From Cardiocondyla obscurior (lineage: Eukaryota; Arthropoda; Insecta; Hymenoptera; Formicidae), in contig NC_091874.1 in the NCBI RefSeq assembly GCF_019399895.1, positions 5,954,501 to 6,018,500 of the forward strand: 64,000 bases of DNA, read 5' to 3'. Shown here piece by piece: positions 35,101 to 49,003 of this stretch; the stretch's first letter is position 1, and the number at the start of each line of letters is the position of its first letter. Made by a program: the position numbers and the translations under genes. A model generated the notes under the pieces. That model had not been told where the DNA came from. It ran no database searches and saw only the letters and a list, made by a program, of their open reading frames with translations.

Positions 35101-38100
35101 AATCGTGTCACGGTTTATAAAAATCTTCGTACAAACTATTATATATATATATTTTTTTTTACAATTAACATCGTCGTTGAAAATTGTTCTGTAATTTTAA
35201 TATTTTTCATATTTTGTATAAAATTATTTTTCTCGCTTCTTGTCGTGTTAACGAATTCATCAGTATGTGGTAATTATAACCTAATAAACATTATAAATCA
35301 ATAGCGGCGAAATGTGCGTTTATAATTTCCTTCGCTAGATTATATCAAATTACGTCAGTTTTATTCATCCTAAATGTTGCGGTGAGCGCACTAGCAAGCG
35401 TGCAAAAGTGATAATTTCCACAAGTTTACCAAACAATTATTTGTCAAATTTGCATTCGCGAGTGATGACTGTGCACGGCGGCTGCATAACTGAGGCGAAT
35501 GCAATAGCGCGTTATCGGTAGTGGGTTTTTCTTTTTCTACTTTTTTATTTTTTTTTTTTTAACTTTTATTTTTCATGCAGTTGCTACATGCGGTAGTATG
35601 AGAGTTACGGAGGAGGCGTCACCGCGGACTTGAATGCACGTTGTTTGCGACGGCAGTTAAGAGTCTTCGCGGCGGAGAGCAAGCGAGGTTTTGCAAAATT
35701 AAAGCGTTTTATTCAAATCGAATGTACTCGTACACAGGGAAACGGGAAAAACGCGTGGAAGTAGGTCGCGACAAGAACTCTTCCTGCTCAGAGTATTTTT
35801 CTTCGCGCCATTATGAACACAACCATTTGTCAGTTCCGTCGTTCGCGAATCATCTCTTTCCATTGATGAAGCTTCAGCAGACGGACTTAGGAGAGGAGAA
35901 AACAAGAGGAGCAAGAAGTTATAATTTCTTGAGAAAGCTTGAAGCCTCTCTTTTTAAAATTAAGTACATTTAAGGAGTTTTCTTTTTAATGTATATTATG
36001 CAGAATCTATGATGGATACGATTATATTAGATGATCCTTTTTATGGGAATTGGCTAATACCGTTTTCTATAATGTACCGAATAAATTTTCCTCTTCAGCG
36101 CTTGCAACGTAATTTTTTTCTTAAATATTTAAGCTAGTCAATATTACATATATAATTTTGCAATTACACGTAAATCTTTAGTCACATAAGACTTTTATAA
36201 AATTAATTAATTTAATTTATTTGACATATCAAAGAAATAGATTAAAAAAATAAAACATAAGCTGCGTTAAAAATTTTTTTGTTCAATAATTAAATTTTAT
36301 TTTATTATAATTTTTTTTCCTTTAATATTAAAATTGTAAATTAATAAATTACATTAATCTATTAATGTTGTATTTATATTAGAATAAAGTATTACAGTTT
36401 AAAGTAATAACTTTGATAATACGTCAAATAACTACAATACTTCAACTTTGGTAAAACTGATATTTCTAATTAGCACAAGAGTTCACCAGTTACTAAGGTA
36501 CGCCAGCCAGAGTAAGTCGAAGTGAGTTTAATAAAAAAAAAAAAAAAAGATTTCGAGCCAGGGTGCCGAACAAAGAAGTTTCTCATGATAAAAGTTCCAA
36601 TTTCATTATGTTTCATAAATACGGCGGTGGAATAGTTATTACATAGTTATGGGGCAGTGTCGTTAAAAACGCGAGGGCTTTTGATCTAAGGTAGTTGTTG
36701 CTCACGTTTAATGGCACGACAATATTAAGTTGCACAAGGCTCTTCGAACTTTGCTTACGCGAAACAGCTGAGGAAAGGGAGGGGAAAAAAGGAACAACCT
36801 GTAATCTCCAATGACATTGTTAATGCTAATACGAAACTTCATCGGGTTTAACGTGAAAGCGCGTTTACGTTACCGCGCTACGTGTTTGCATCTCCACTTG
36901 CGAATTTAACACGACGCTACCGGACGGTTCGATCCTTGGTATCTTACTCTCTATACCTCTAGGAACAACGTTGATAGTTAATAGTTACAGTACGTTTATC
37001 CGTGTAACACGTGCTACGCGACGAGGAAGCGAAGAGTATATAATCTCAAAATTTGCTGTAGCGCGATCGCAATCGGACGACAAATCGATATGATTCATGG
37101 TGGAAACGATATTATTGAAATCCTCGTTACTCGCGATAGAATGGGATTTCAGTCCTTAATCTATAATTTTCAATAGCTGCATTCACGCCGCACAATGGAC
37201 ACTGCATTCAGACATCGTATCCCGGCCGATGAGCTCATTCATTGCGATTGATGTTTATCCACGGCTTTAGGAAACGGCAAAAAAAAAAAAAGAGAGGAAA
37301 TGATAGCAAAACGTAGAAAAATCCAGCGATATTAGAACGATATTTATCTCATTTTCTTTAAATTTTTTTTTTGCAGAGTATTAATTTTTAAATATAATGT
37401 TGAGTCAAAAGTCATAAAATATAATAAATTAAAAAAAAAATTACACGTCTATAAATAAAGTCTTATTAAATTTATTATACTATGCGCTTTTAAAGATTAT
37501 AATTTTTCCTTCAATAAAAAAAAAAAAATGAATAAGCTGCACGAATAAAAAAAATCTATAAAAGGAGTAATGTATATGTATACATTATTCCATTATGCAA
37601 CCGTCATAATCGTTAAGCTAAGTAATGCGATTGGAAATAGCGCTCCAACAAGCTGGTATAAGTAGGAAAAATTCTTCATACACCGATGATCTACCGTTTA
37701 CGTTTCCTACGTTGGATCCACATCAACGAAACGAGTCTTTATGTGCACCGACATTGATGGAAAAGCTCCCTTGGTTTGTCAGATCAATCTCATTTTTGAA
37801 ACTGATTTATATTAGACACAGAGATTTCAATTCTGCGGTTTATGTGATATAAATCAGGAGCTGCATTCCAGCCGCGAGAGTTGCTCGCTTTATCTGGTAT
37901 ACAAAATATCGCTTTGGAACTGATATCGGAAAATATAATTTATAACCGTACGATATAACTTGGGGCGTCTTGCGAATTCTCATTTTACATTTCTCTAAAA
38001 ACTCGCCTACGTTTAGAATGTTCCCTGTGTAACATGCGCCTTTTCTTACTTTACGGTCTACGTAAAGAATTGCAAAATGCTTGTGTCTTAGCGGTATGTT

Positions 38101-38408
38101 TACGGAGACTACTTTGAGAAATGCGGAGATGTTATAGGAATAGCTCAGCGGCGTATAAAGAGAATATACCGAAACAAATATAAATATGAACAAAATGGAA
38201 TAAAAAAAGAAAACCAACTAAAATTATAATTATTTAGATTTATGTTTAATTTTAATTTTTAATTTACATCTTTAAAACTATTAATTTTGTTATACTACAA
38301 TTAATATTACTTTGTTAAAATTAAATTGTATTAATTTAAAATAAAATTTTTTTGCAAATAGCCGGAATTTTTATTTATTCATTCATGGTTGAAAATATAC
38401 GACCGCTC
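32119..38408. other. Mostly AT-rich non-coding stretch
   Basis: No gene supported. CpG-richer patches occur at 33230-33560, 34430-34960, 35590-35940 and 36840-37250. A hairpin lies at 32393-32426 (CTTAAGTAAG and complement). A near-palindrome sits at about 37568-37588 (TAATGTATA TG TATACATTA). A 29-nt segment 34695-34723 lies between a strong acceptor and a donor (see findings). The frame 35641-35973 (+) shows no domain. Confidence 0.5.
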
Positions 38409-38433
38409 TTTTTTTTTTTTTTTTTTTTTTTTT
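38409..38433. repeat. Poly-T run of 25
   Basis: An uninterrupted T homopolymer on the + strand. No retroelement body is recognised next to it. Confidence 0.95.
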
Positions 38434-41152
38434 CGTGTAATATTTTTCTTCTTTATTTATGACGGAAGTCACGGACGATTAACGTGGGCATCGCTGAAAA
38501 TCGGATCGCGTTGGAAACGATAAAGCCATAAAGCTTTTTTCTTTATTAAAGAAACCATTTCCGCAATTTCATAGCACAACTCTTTTCACGCAAGTGCCAT
38601 AAAATTATATTGTGTTATTGTTTGCGGTTCGTGCCAACGTCGTGAGCAATAATTCGCAGATGCGACTGCAATCACGGCTCGACTAGTCAAACTCTCGAAC
38701 AGTACAGGGTGAGTACGTAGTAAACTCGTCCTGTTTCTACGCGATGTCGATATGAATGAATTTCTGTCATAGGATGCACATTTGCTATTACGCTGCATCT
38801 TGCGCGTTTGCGAAACAAGATGAATAATAAGAGAGTTTGTACGTGCTCGAGATTGTAATTAGGAAATGTAAAATTCATCGCACAATCTTCGCTTCCTGCT
38901 TGAGGCAAACAAAATACATATTTTCAGGCATTTTTTTTTAAAGAAAATTTTTAAAAAGATCTAGATTATGTTGAGCATTTGTACATATTAAAAAAAAAAC
39001 CTAAGTGCTTTGATTTATTATTTAAATGTTGCTTAAAGCGTCGAGCCATCAGCATTCATAGCTCACAGTAATAATAAGTACAGTAATTCATTAATATATT
39101 TTTGTAAAGATTAATAAGTTTAATAAAAGATATATTTTTTAAATTGCATTTATCAGTTTAAATAAAATATATACGTGTCAAAAAGAAAATTGTTTTACGC
39201 AAATCGATCTTCCTTGCATAAAATTGTTTTAATTTGCAAACATATGTTCGAAATCCCTCAGTGTCACATTCATATCGCACGGCATTCAACGATCGATATT
39301 CAGCAGGCTAGGTGATTTCCTGGGGTAATAATTTTAAATGTACGGTGCGCGAGTATTCAAATGCATTCTTTCAATGACGATTTTTATTTGAGAGCCGATA
39401 TATCTTCGGTTTATGAAGATGGAAAGGCGATATTGACCCCGGGTCAATACGTCGCGTATTACAGCAAAGTTGATAAGTTGCGAACGAGACCGCGACCATA
39501 AACGTGAGTCCACGTCATCTTTGACGAATAACCAATTCATGGAAGATGGATGCAAACGCGACATATACAGAGCACACGTAAAACCGAACGGGTTAAATGA
39601 CCACAACAACTCAAGAAAAAGTCGATCGTCCGACTCGATACGAATACGAAAGTATCAAATGCTTTTCTATATTCATTTGGCGTTCCGACGATGCAGTCGG
39701 AGCAAGTAAAAAAAAATATCAGTTCAAGTAAAATGAGTACTTAAGATAAAATATTTTGGTTTTTTTTTTCCCTCCCCGTGGGAGTATGCCATATTTTTAT
39801 GCTATGTTCGGAGAACCGCGTTCGATCGGCTTCTTCACTCTTTATGACAGCCAGTATGGAAATGAAACATTTTCACGTCTCGAAAGTGTTATATCGACAT
39901 GAATGTAACAGCTTGATATATTACCTTTATCGCGCGATCCTTTCGATTCAACGATACCTCAAATGCGGAAACATCGTTATCGAGGCGCGTCGTAATAAAC
40001 TTTAACCGTCGAAGTATAATGGAAAAAAGGGACAGTCATTTTCCATTGTATGCTCCTAGTTTATTCTGTGCCGTTAACATTTTCCGGCGAAAAGGAAGTG
40101 AATAAAATGCACTTGGTATAGACCGCGTTCGCAAAGTTTTAGCATCGTTCGACTCGCGAAGTAATCTATGCATTTAGGAAAGAGTACCCGTTGCGCTTGT
40201 GAGATAAAATTTTATGCGCTAAGAACAGGTCAAATATAATGCCCACAATTATAGTGAGGTTTCCCGCTAGTATACTCGACACCTCGAATTTTATATGTGT
40301 ATACATTGCTTTGTGTTATTACATTATTGCGATAGTCATCTGAGCAACGGAGTAACTTTGAAATACATATTAAGCCCAATCTCACGTTCCATCCGCAGAG
40401 TCAGTTACCGCGCATAAAGCTCTTCGCAGAGTTTCTATAAGATGAGCGGTAGTTGGTCCCTTCATCCGGCCTGACTTCACCCATGCAAGTTAGACTGAGA
40501 GTTTCAGTTTGACAAATTAACAATGAGCCCTATACCCTAAACTTGCTCTTGCCAGACTTCGCGGATCGCAAGATGCGTCAGCGCTTGCAGATTCCGTCAC
40601 AGATTTAAAAAAAATTCACTTCGAAACCGAGCTCACGTATTATTTATTGAGTTTAAAATTTTTATAGAAATAAATTTTTATATAAGATCAATTGTAAAGT
40701 AAGTACTTAAAAAAAAAAAAAGAAAAAATACATAGATTTATTCCACTGAGAAGACGGAATGTTCTCGTTGAAGCCGCAAAGTGAAATTTTTGTATTATGA
40801 TGCGTAAATAAATGTAAAACCGCGTAAGAATAGCGTTTATTATGAAACGCATTTACCATGGCTGTAATCTAAAACCAAACTCGGAAGCGGAGAGTAAGCA
40901 AGAGATGTTCTCTGACTGCTGGTATTTGTAGAGTTTTTGAGATTCTACGGTAAGCTTAAGCGCAAAGTCCTTGTACACGTTAAAACCTACGTGGATTATA
41001 TTTAGATGTTATGCGAAATTTTAAGCGTCGCTTGTCTTTGTACAAGAAACAGACGAGTAACAAAATTAAATTTATATTAAAATCTCGAGACGTACGTTGC
41101 TACGGAATGCGGTGTTCGGTCTTCATCGTCAAAATGTAATATCTTTCATCGC
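38434..41152. other. AT-rich non-coding stretch
   Basis: No gene recognised. Short frames at 38586-38908 (-), 39334-39609 (-) and 39470-39709 (+) overlap on opposite strands and have no domain. Confidence 0.5.
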
Positions 41153-41188
41153 GCTCGTACTGCAAGTATGCATACTTGCAGTACGAGC
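41153..41188. repeat. Perfect 36-bp palindrome
   Basis: The half-site GCTCGTACTGCAAGTATG is followed with no spacer by its exact reverse complement. Symmetry breaks immediately outside (C at 41152, A at 41189). It can form a cruciform or bind a dimeric factor. It is not part of any recognised element. Confidence 0.97.
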
Positions 41189-44100
41189 AGCGGAGGTCGG
41201 AGAAATACGCGTAGGCATGCTCCAATACTTTGAACGTATCTTAGCTCACCGTGGTTATTAAATCTTCTTAGCCCAGGTCTTCTCTTCATTCTCCGCCAAC
41301 GAATATTAAGCAATAACGGATACCTAATTAGCCGATGGCGGCTTTCATCCAACTTATCTCTTTCCGCGCCTCACTATTACGATACACCAGAGGTACGTCC
41401 GACGCGTTCGCCGTTTTCCACCGCGGCGATAGACCGAAGAACGAGCTTTTGAGAAAGCCCGGGGAATTAGGTCGGCGAATGAAAACAAGAATAAAGAGTT
41501 TGTCTTCCGTCACTATCTCTGGTTACAAACACTATCTCGGTTTTCTTGCGGTAATAAATAAAAATCGCAGTACGTACGTTTCATTGCAGTTACGAAATGA
41601 AAAAGTAACTTTAACACGTGTTATACGTTATATTTCACAATTTTATAAATAGTACGTTTTTTTTTTATACGACCCCTTTTTAGTCGCATGCAAACGTGTA
41701 CTTATGTAAAAGACACAATTGTGACGATAATTAAAGAACACGGGTAAATTTTGCACCTTTTGTCGTATAAATTATTATACTCTTAATGACAATATGTAGT
41801 TATATACATGCATGAATTTATCGAGTAGAAACAAAAGCTTCCCCTTTTGCAGGTATATCGTGCCCGTCAAAATTGCGATTGTTAAACGCTCGCAAAAGTG
41901 CAATTGTCGATTTTAAAGCTTTGCGATGTGAGCTGGCACGAGTAAAGGACATGCCACGCAACAGGAAAACCCGTTAAAAAAAAAAAAGTAACTTTTGTTC
42001 GTGAAACACGTCTAACATTCTAAAATTTCAAATACAACTTTGCGATAAAATCATACGAATTTTTAACCCTCGAAAACAGCCGTCGAGAAGGGAAGAGCTT
42101 GCACGAGTAGAACATGAAAGCGCGAACTCAATCGGCGTTGGGATTTTATTAACCATTTTTGCAGTTTATAGCGGTCGTTTCAAAGGATGAATTAAATCGA
42201 AAACAAAAAAAACAAAATTCTAAGACAATAGAAAGTGGTTTCAATTACGTGCCGTCTCAACAAAATGTGCTATCGGTATTGCCGATTTATCATTATTACT
42301 TAAAATAGTCGAATAAAACTTAGTAAAAAAAAAAAAATTAATATAATTAAGATATTAATGTTGTTATACATATTCTGTGTAATTTTATTTTAATATTTAT
42401 ATAGATATAATTGTCGCATAGGGTAAAAATATTTTTTTATATAAAAAAATAAATGTTATATTACCCGATAATAATGAAACCTCACATCTATAGCAATGAA
42501 AATTTTAGATCTGTTAAATCACATGATTATTATAAACGTATTTTATCAAATTATCATAATGCAGATACGTGATCGGTGGTAATTATTCAGAAATTTATTC
42601 ACTTTCATATTCGGCATAAATTGTACGAAAATAAAATATAACGTAATTAAATAATCACAGTAAATTAAACTTTTGTGAACTGCACGCGTCTGATATGCAA
42701 AATAAAAAGCCTATTTGCTTCGTTGAAATTATTGTTCCTTTTTGATGTTGGTAATTTATTTGCAAATTTGCTAGCATCATTTTTAATATATTCAAACGCG
42801 GTATAAATTCACTTTTGTATTTTTGCATGAATTAACGTACGATTTATAATATTGTCATACAACTGAATGGATAAGTCGCAAGTTTTGTTCATTGCTTACG
42901 ATCAATACGAAAAATAAATGTAATACATTTATTAAACCGACATATTATAAACAGCTTACGTAACTAATTAATTTAAATACCAAAATAATATATTTTAGTC
43001 CATTTAAAATAAACTGTGCTTTAATATAATTTTAATTTAAGACGTAATTTAGCTGAAATATTGTTAAAGCCCAAAAGGATTAAGAAAACCAGAGGAAACC
43101 CTAATCAAACGTCTTGAGAAATGAAAACCGATCTTTAATTGGTCAGAAAAAAAAAAACAATAGCCTAGAGAAAACTGTAGTACTTCTACAGGCATTTGTA
43201 TTTGAAATCTGATAACGTTGCAATTACGAAAGAGTATTTACGTTGTATATTTGCAAAGAAGAAGATGGAGAGCTAGCGAGGAAAGGGGATTAGATTGCCG
43301 GTCGGTAAAACGCTGAAACTCGAAAAGTGCGACGCGATGACGTTCTGACCAGAGAGAATTCGTGAAAAAAGTAAGGTGCGACGCAGAGGTAACGCGGAAA
43401 CCACGTCGAGGATCAAAGGATTCGAAAAATCACGCGGTGGGCTAGTCGATGGCACAGACTGAAATGGAAAAATTGCAGAAAATACCAAGGTTTCTCCTAA
43501 CACCCGTACGCGACAGACGACAGAAATGCCAAAAAATGAAAGAAACGTCCCGGGAAAGGTGGCCTGCTTTGCCGAGTACGTTTCAGCGAGCAACTTCATC
43601 CTTATATGTTTCCTAAGTGGCAGAAAGTCAGGTCGTTACAGAATCGAATTTTTCAGTCTGAGATCGTTCTTATATAGAAACTTCGATCACCGGCAGAACG
43701 ATACTGCGGGAAAGTAGCGGAGCAAATAGGTCATGCTATATTTCTGTGTAAAGCAACCTTACTCTTACAGCAATATTGAGCGCTTATGAATGCTCTTCTG
43801 TTAAATTGACTACTAAAGATATTAAATTACGAGAAAGTTGATTATTCTTGGATCACTCGCAACATGTCGCACGATATTTTTTTTTTCTCGCAACTTCTTA
43901 GACTACTGTGCAAATAATTAACTGAAATCAATTTTCACGTAGCGCATTAATTTTTTAACAATAATTTAATTTTACAATTTAATTTATCGCGTTTCGTTCG
44001 TTACGCGTATATAAGCATTTTAACATTTAATACAAAGTTACGATGAATTATCTCACGCTTTCGTAAGCAGTAATTCGTTTTCTAAAGATGTCCGGAGGCA

Positions 44101-44899
44101 GATGTATTAATCAGAATAAAGGAAATGAGAATGAATTTTACACAAGCGTCGACTAAGCATCTGGTCTAGGATGTGGTTGAATTTGATATAACTCAACTCC
44201 CTGAGTGTACCCGTACCGTTATAATGCCGGGAAACCCGTATGGACATGTGGCATAAATGTTTCCCCGGGATACCTAAAATTTTTCCTCAGACCTGTTATT
44301 AGCTGCAGCTATGTGAACGACAGTATGTACATACACATACGCATTGTACATGCTTTATACGCTTGCTATTAGCGAGAACGTACGCCAATATGTGCGGTTA
44401 CCCTAAATTCCGGCCAAACCACTAAATTGATCGCGAGATAACTCTAAAAAATTATACATATCAAGCAATTATTGCTTGCATTATATAAACATTTCGTTCT
44501 AGTACTTTAATTATTTTCGGTAGCATATTTTGTATTTAAAGTTATTATCGCGTACTGTTAAATCTTCTTTTAACGATTTCATTAAATTTTATTGGGACAT
44601 AGATAATTTAATATTTTTTAAATTAATATTTTGTAAGCTAAAAAAAGAAAAAAACTTATAGGAATATAGGCTCGTACATAGTTGTACACATGTTAATTAA
44701 TTAATTAAAATTATCGATTCCCGTTCCTTCTTTCTTTACTTTTCTATTTCAGTACACGTTTCGATCAATAAATTATCATCGCGCGTTTGTGATCGCGATT
44801 CGTTTAGGAACGCATTTTTGCTGCTTATTCACGCGGCGGAATATCTGGTGTTTATTAATTCACCTCGTGTGCAAATTGATTCGTAAGCGTTACGGATGT
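41189..44899. other. AT-rich non-coding stretch
   Basis: No gene supported. A + frame of 105 codons at 41335-41652 starts MAAFIQLISF but has no domain, no codon signal and no splice support. A minus frame of 108 codons at 43273-43599 lies in a slightly GC-richer patch (43260-43730) and likewise shows no domain. Confidence 0.5.
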
Positions 44900-45540
44900 G
44901 CTATCCGATGTATTGGAAAACGAGCGATAAGTGCGGCGGGCGGGCGGTTGGCAGAGGCGGAACGTGAAATTAGTTACGTCGACGATATATTTCGGCCCGG
45001 CGTACTCTGACCCAGTTCGGCAATGCACAGCGCGCGGCCGACTCGTCATTACCGTAGTCTGGAGGATGGCCAAAATGTCCAACGAGAGACGCTCGGAAAA
45101 CTCGCGCGCAACGCGCCCGGACCGATATCGTTATCTCGACTTTTGCACGTGCATATTACGGGCGGGATTGCTCGAAGCGATCGGGACGATCGGTCCGCAC
45201 GTCCCCAGCCACTTTCACGCCACCGTGATATATATCTACAACGCCTATCCCGTGCGTATTCGAATTACAGTTGTCGTTGTATAAATATCGACGTACCCGC
45301 AAACAGCGTACAGTTGGTACGTTTAAATTGCGGCCGAGCATAATCTATCGTTCGCGCGAAAAGTTGCCGACGGGTAACTTGTTCACGAGAAATGGCAATG
45401 TCCATCGGGAACGAAATGCCTGGCCCTTTGTGCACGTATATCATACGGCGGGCTTTCGCGGTTGATTCTGGCGCTTGCAAAAACGCGCCCTCCGCGCAGC
45501 TAACTGTGCTCATCGCGCGGGTAATCAAAGAACCCACTGA
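44900..45540. other. CpG-rich patch, possible regulatory DNA
   Basis: GC- and CpG-rich with open frames overlapping on both strands (+ 44931-45284, + 45023-45343, - 45265-45537). No protein motif is recognisable. Confidence 0.35.
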
Positions 45541-48500
45541 ATCTGGAAGTTATTCGTGAACTTCCCAAACTTTTTCTTTTTCTTTTCTTTTTTTTCTTTT
45601 TTTTAAAAGAGGATTAAATAAATTTTCGCGGTATAATAATGAGATGATCGGTAGTGTCTTAATATTTTACACGTGATTTTTATAGTTTTAATATTCTCTA
45701 GCAAAAAAATTCATTCTTTACTGAATATACATACATAATGTTACTCTGCATTTTGCAATATTTCAAAGTTTATATTTATAAAATTTATTCCATGATTTAT
45801 AGTCGTGATTCTGTTGCAGGAATGTTAATCTTATGCCTCAGCGGCATAAGAGGAAACTATACTTAGAGCGCGATAAAAAGGATCAATCGTTTCTCGATTA
45901 AATGTCCCTCCCAGATTTATGAGCTCGTAGATATATATGCGTCCCCATTTTCGAGCCGCCAGCAAGCTCGTTCGCAGTGCCTACCTCTCACCTACTCGTT
46001 TATCACTGTGTAACGATACGTTCGCAATTCGTTTCAAACAACAAATCTGTGCAGCGATGTGACAGAAAATGTGACGGCAGCGCAAAATTCAGTGAAAACT
46101 TGTGCAGCTTCTGTACAAATATACCTAAGAATATATGAGTGCACACACACATAATATAGACTAAGCAGAAGTAATGCATGACCAGCGTTGCACAATTTTT
46201 GCAATGGCGTTTCAAAGTGTTATGATTACGACATCATTTTTTTTTTTTGTTTTTTTAGTCTTATTCCGTTGGTAAATACAGTCCTGTTTCGAACAAATCG
46301 CGAACGGTTAACTAAAGTACCATCTGTTCTTATGTGCCCGCTATACGCGCGACCGACCAAAAATGTCGGCTATGCTTGCTAGGTCCTTGAGAATTTTCGT
46401 TTAAGTCGAAACAATATTCCTGTAAAAATGTGCGTCCTACTTTCAAAACTACTGTTTGCTCTTCCCGCGTCTGTTTTTCCTCCCTTTTCTGATTGTCTCT
46501 CCAACCTTTCGACCGCGAGCAAGACTTTCGTTTTTCGATTTGCCGCCCGGCACCTTTTTCCTTCTCTTTTATTTCTATTCGATCAAGAGCCGGGGCTTTC
46601 CGCTTCGATTCACGGTGACCTAATGATGTCCACCGTCGAATCCCAAACGTTCAATTCAATCCGAAAATTCTCAAATATACGGCGAAAAGACGAGAAGTTC
46701 GGAATAATTTTCGTGCGCCATAAATTCTACATCGCGGTTAGTTGAAAGGCCGTATCCCGGTATCGATCTTGAAACATGACTATTGTTACGATGCAATATA
46801 AGGCACAGATTGCGTACCTACGATATATTAGATTCTGCAACGTTCTATAAAGACGGTGTTGTTCGAAACAACTATTTTGGAAGTGCGTGATTAAGTGTTT
46901 ATTGTTGAACCAATAAAATACATAACACTGTTACTGCACGAGTGGAGTAACGCACATTTCAGTTATACGTGTGATAAAACCAGTTTCATACTATTGCAAT
47001 TTAACTGCCGCTGTGCACTGGTAATTTGTGCCATATTGTTTGTATTTATCTCGCGCAAAAATATATATTAAAATCTTTTTTTTTTTTTTTTTTTTGTATG
47101 TAACGCAGGAAGAAACGTGTACTTTTGACATTTGCAAACATCCAAATATTCGCGTCTCGTATTTTCATTATAATAATTACAGCAAAAAGCGTTTGTTCTA
47201 ACCGGCAGTACTTCATAATAAGCGCTCCGGCAAACTATTATTTAATGTATCGTTCGTAATGTCATAATTCGAGCTTTGTAGTTTCGACACAGGCTCAAAT
47301 CGTAAACTTCTGAAGTAGACTGACTGTTGTGAAACGAAACGAATAATTTTCATTAAGCGAAACTCCGGCGCAGTTTCAGACACTGCAAAATGACTACGGA
47401 AACGTCTGGTTGTTATACGAGACGCGTTCATATGTGCGTGCGAAATGTCCACCTCAGGCATAGTTTTTCATCAGACGCTATTTGCGTGGTTGGTAAATGA
47501 TAAATCGCCACAGGGGTGCCGCGAGCCTCTCGGCGAATGTTCGACAAGCGATGTAACTTTGTGCAGCAGAATTTCGATTATTGCGGCTTTATCGGATGGA
47601 AAAATCGTGTTGCGCGTTGGATGAGAGATTTAACGAAATGTTTCGCAACAGCCAATTTGTTTCAGCTGTGCCCATTTATTCGATATAAATGTTTTATCCA
47701 CATTTATCACATTTTCTACAATAAGTACACGTAGTTAAACAGTTGTTCCATTATAAATTACAATGCATGAAAAACTCTATTACGAATATTCATGAGAAAC
47801 GAATGTAATGTGATTTTGAGGAGACTTTGATTTAAAAAATTATGTACATGTAAATCTTTCTCTTATTTTTCCCTCTGTCATTTAATTTGAATTTAACGCA
47901 ATGCTGTTTAATTATGTGCACACTTTTGTACGTATATCATTAACTTTTATACTAAAATACATATTATTTATTGTCATTCAAATTAAACGGCATTAAAATT
48001 TTATTTTACTATCTATATGGAATTCCTTGCTAAAACGACATACAGCGAGAAATCATTTTGTATAATAAAAAATGCAGTTCCATTATCTTTTAATATACGT
48101 TTACGCATTTAGATGAAAGTTATATCTACCCTTCGCGTTTCTTTCCCTAAATTTGCCCGGAGTGATGAATGGACACCTAAGAAGAACCAAAAAAAAAAGT
48201 TCGAGAAACTTTTGACCCCTGACGACAAAGAAGAGGCAACAGCTTAAGCCAACGACCGTGCGAATACTCTATGAGGTAAATCATTACCTCAGTTTGATCC
48301 TGACCGTCGCACAATTGCGCATAATAATGACAAAACAAAGCCCGTCGTTAAGTTAATTTCTATTGTTTTAAAAGGTGACATTTAATTTATTGATAGTGAA
48401 CTTGAATCTATTTAAAATATTAACAAGTTACGTAACACTCAAGTACACAATGCACGGGCATTATGTTATCTAACGGTAAAGAGGAAAAAAAAAAAAGAAA

Positions 48501-48932
48501 GAACGTATTGTCATCTCTATTAATATTTTCCCATTATTCGACGCCTGACATTATATTATAATAAAGAATACGTGTATAAAGTTCAGAGACGTGAGAAATT
48601 GTTCTCTCAAATATCACAGCGATATATTTAAAAATCAGATTTCTCATGGGGGAATAAAGAAAATTCTTGCGCTGGTAAACGAAATGTCGAGTGAGTATGA
48701 GAATTGACATGGGTATTGATCTAATCAGAGACGTTCTCGCATTCTAGGCTTTGGGTCACGGATGCGTATTACGTGAAGGGAACCTTTGGTATTGAAATTC
48801 GGGAAGGTTCCAAGATTGCTTCTTAAAAAAGCAGCCGGAAATCGCTTTGTAGGCAGACGGTGATATATGGCATCCATTTTCAATGTTACATTATCAGTTA
48901 GTCGCAGGATTCGTGAATTGTTATTTCGCGTA
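45541..48932. other. AT-rich non-coding stretch
   Basis: No gene recognised. It contains a small hairpin at about 45830-45850 (CTTATGCC and complement), T runs at 46236-46248 and 47076-47095, and a moderately GC-rich patch at 46420-46750 with no domain. Confidence 0.5.
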
Positions 48933-49003
48933 AGTGAAGTTCGCGAAGTGAAGATATATATAAAGATAGTGAAGTGATAGATAGAAGTGAAGATATATAT
49001 ATT
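48933..49003. repeat. Imperfect tandem GAAGTGAAGATATATA-type repeat
   Basis: The unit GAAGTGAAGATATATAT occurs at 48945-48961 and 48984-49000, with related AGTGAAGT pieces between and before. Confidence 0.75.

Noticed and set aside
35641..35973. 110-codon + strand frame
   Set aside because: No domain; a minus-strand frame covers the same DNA, and the left boundary is not an ATG (position 35641 is TTG).
36850..36945. Possible tRNA: GGTTCGATCC resembles a B box
   Set aside because: No A box at the right distance and no cloverleaf stems could be drawn.
41335..41652. 105-codon + strand open frame starting MAAFIQLISF
   Set aside because: No recognisable domain or conserved motif and no nearby promoter or splice support.
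43273..43599. 108-codon minus-strand open frame
   Set aside because: No domain, unusual residue runs, no splice context, and a + frame overlaps it; length is within chance for a GC-richer patch.
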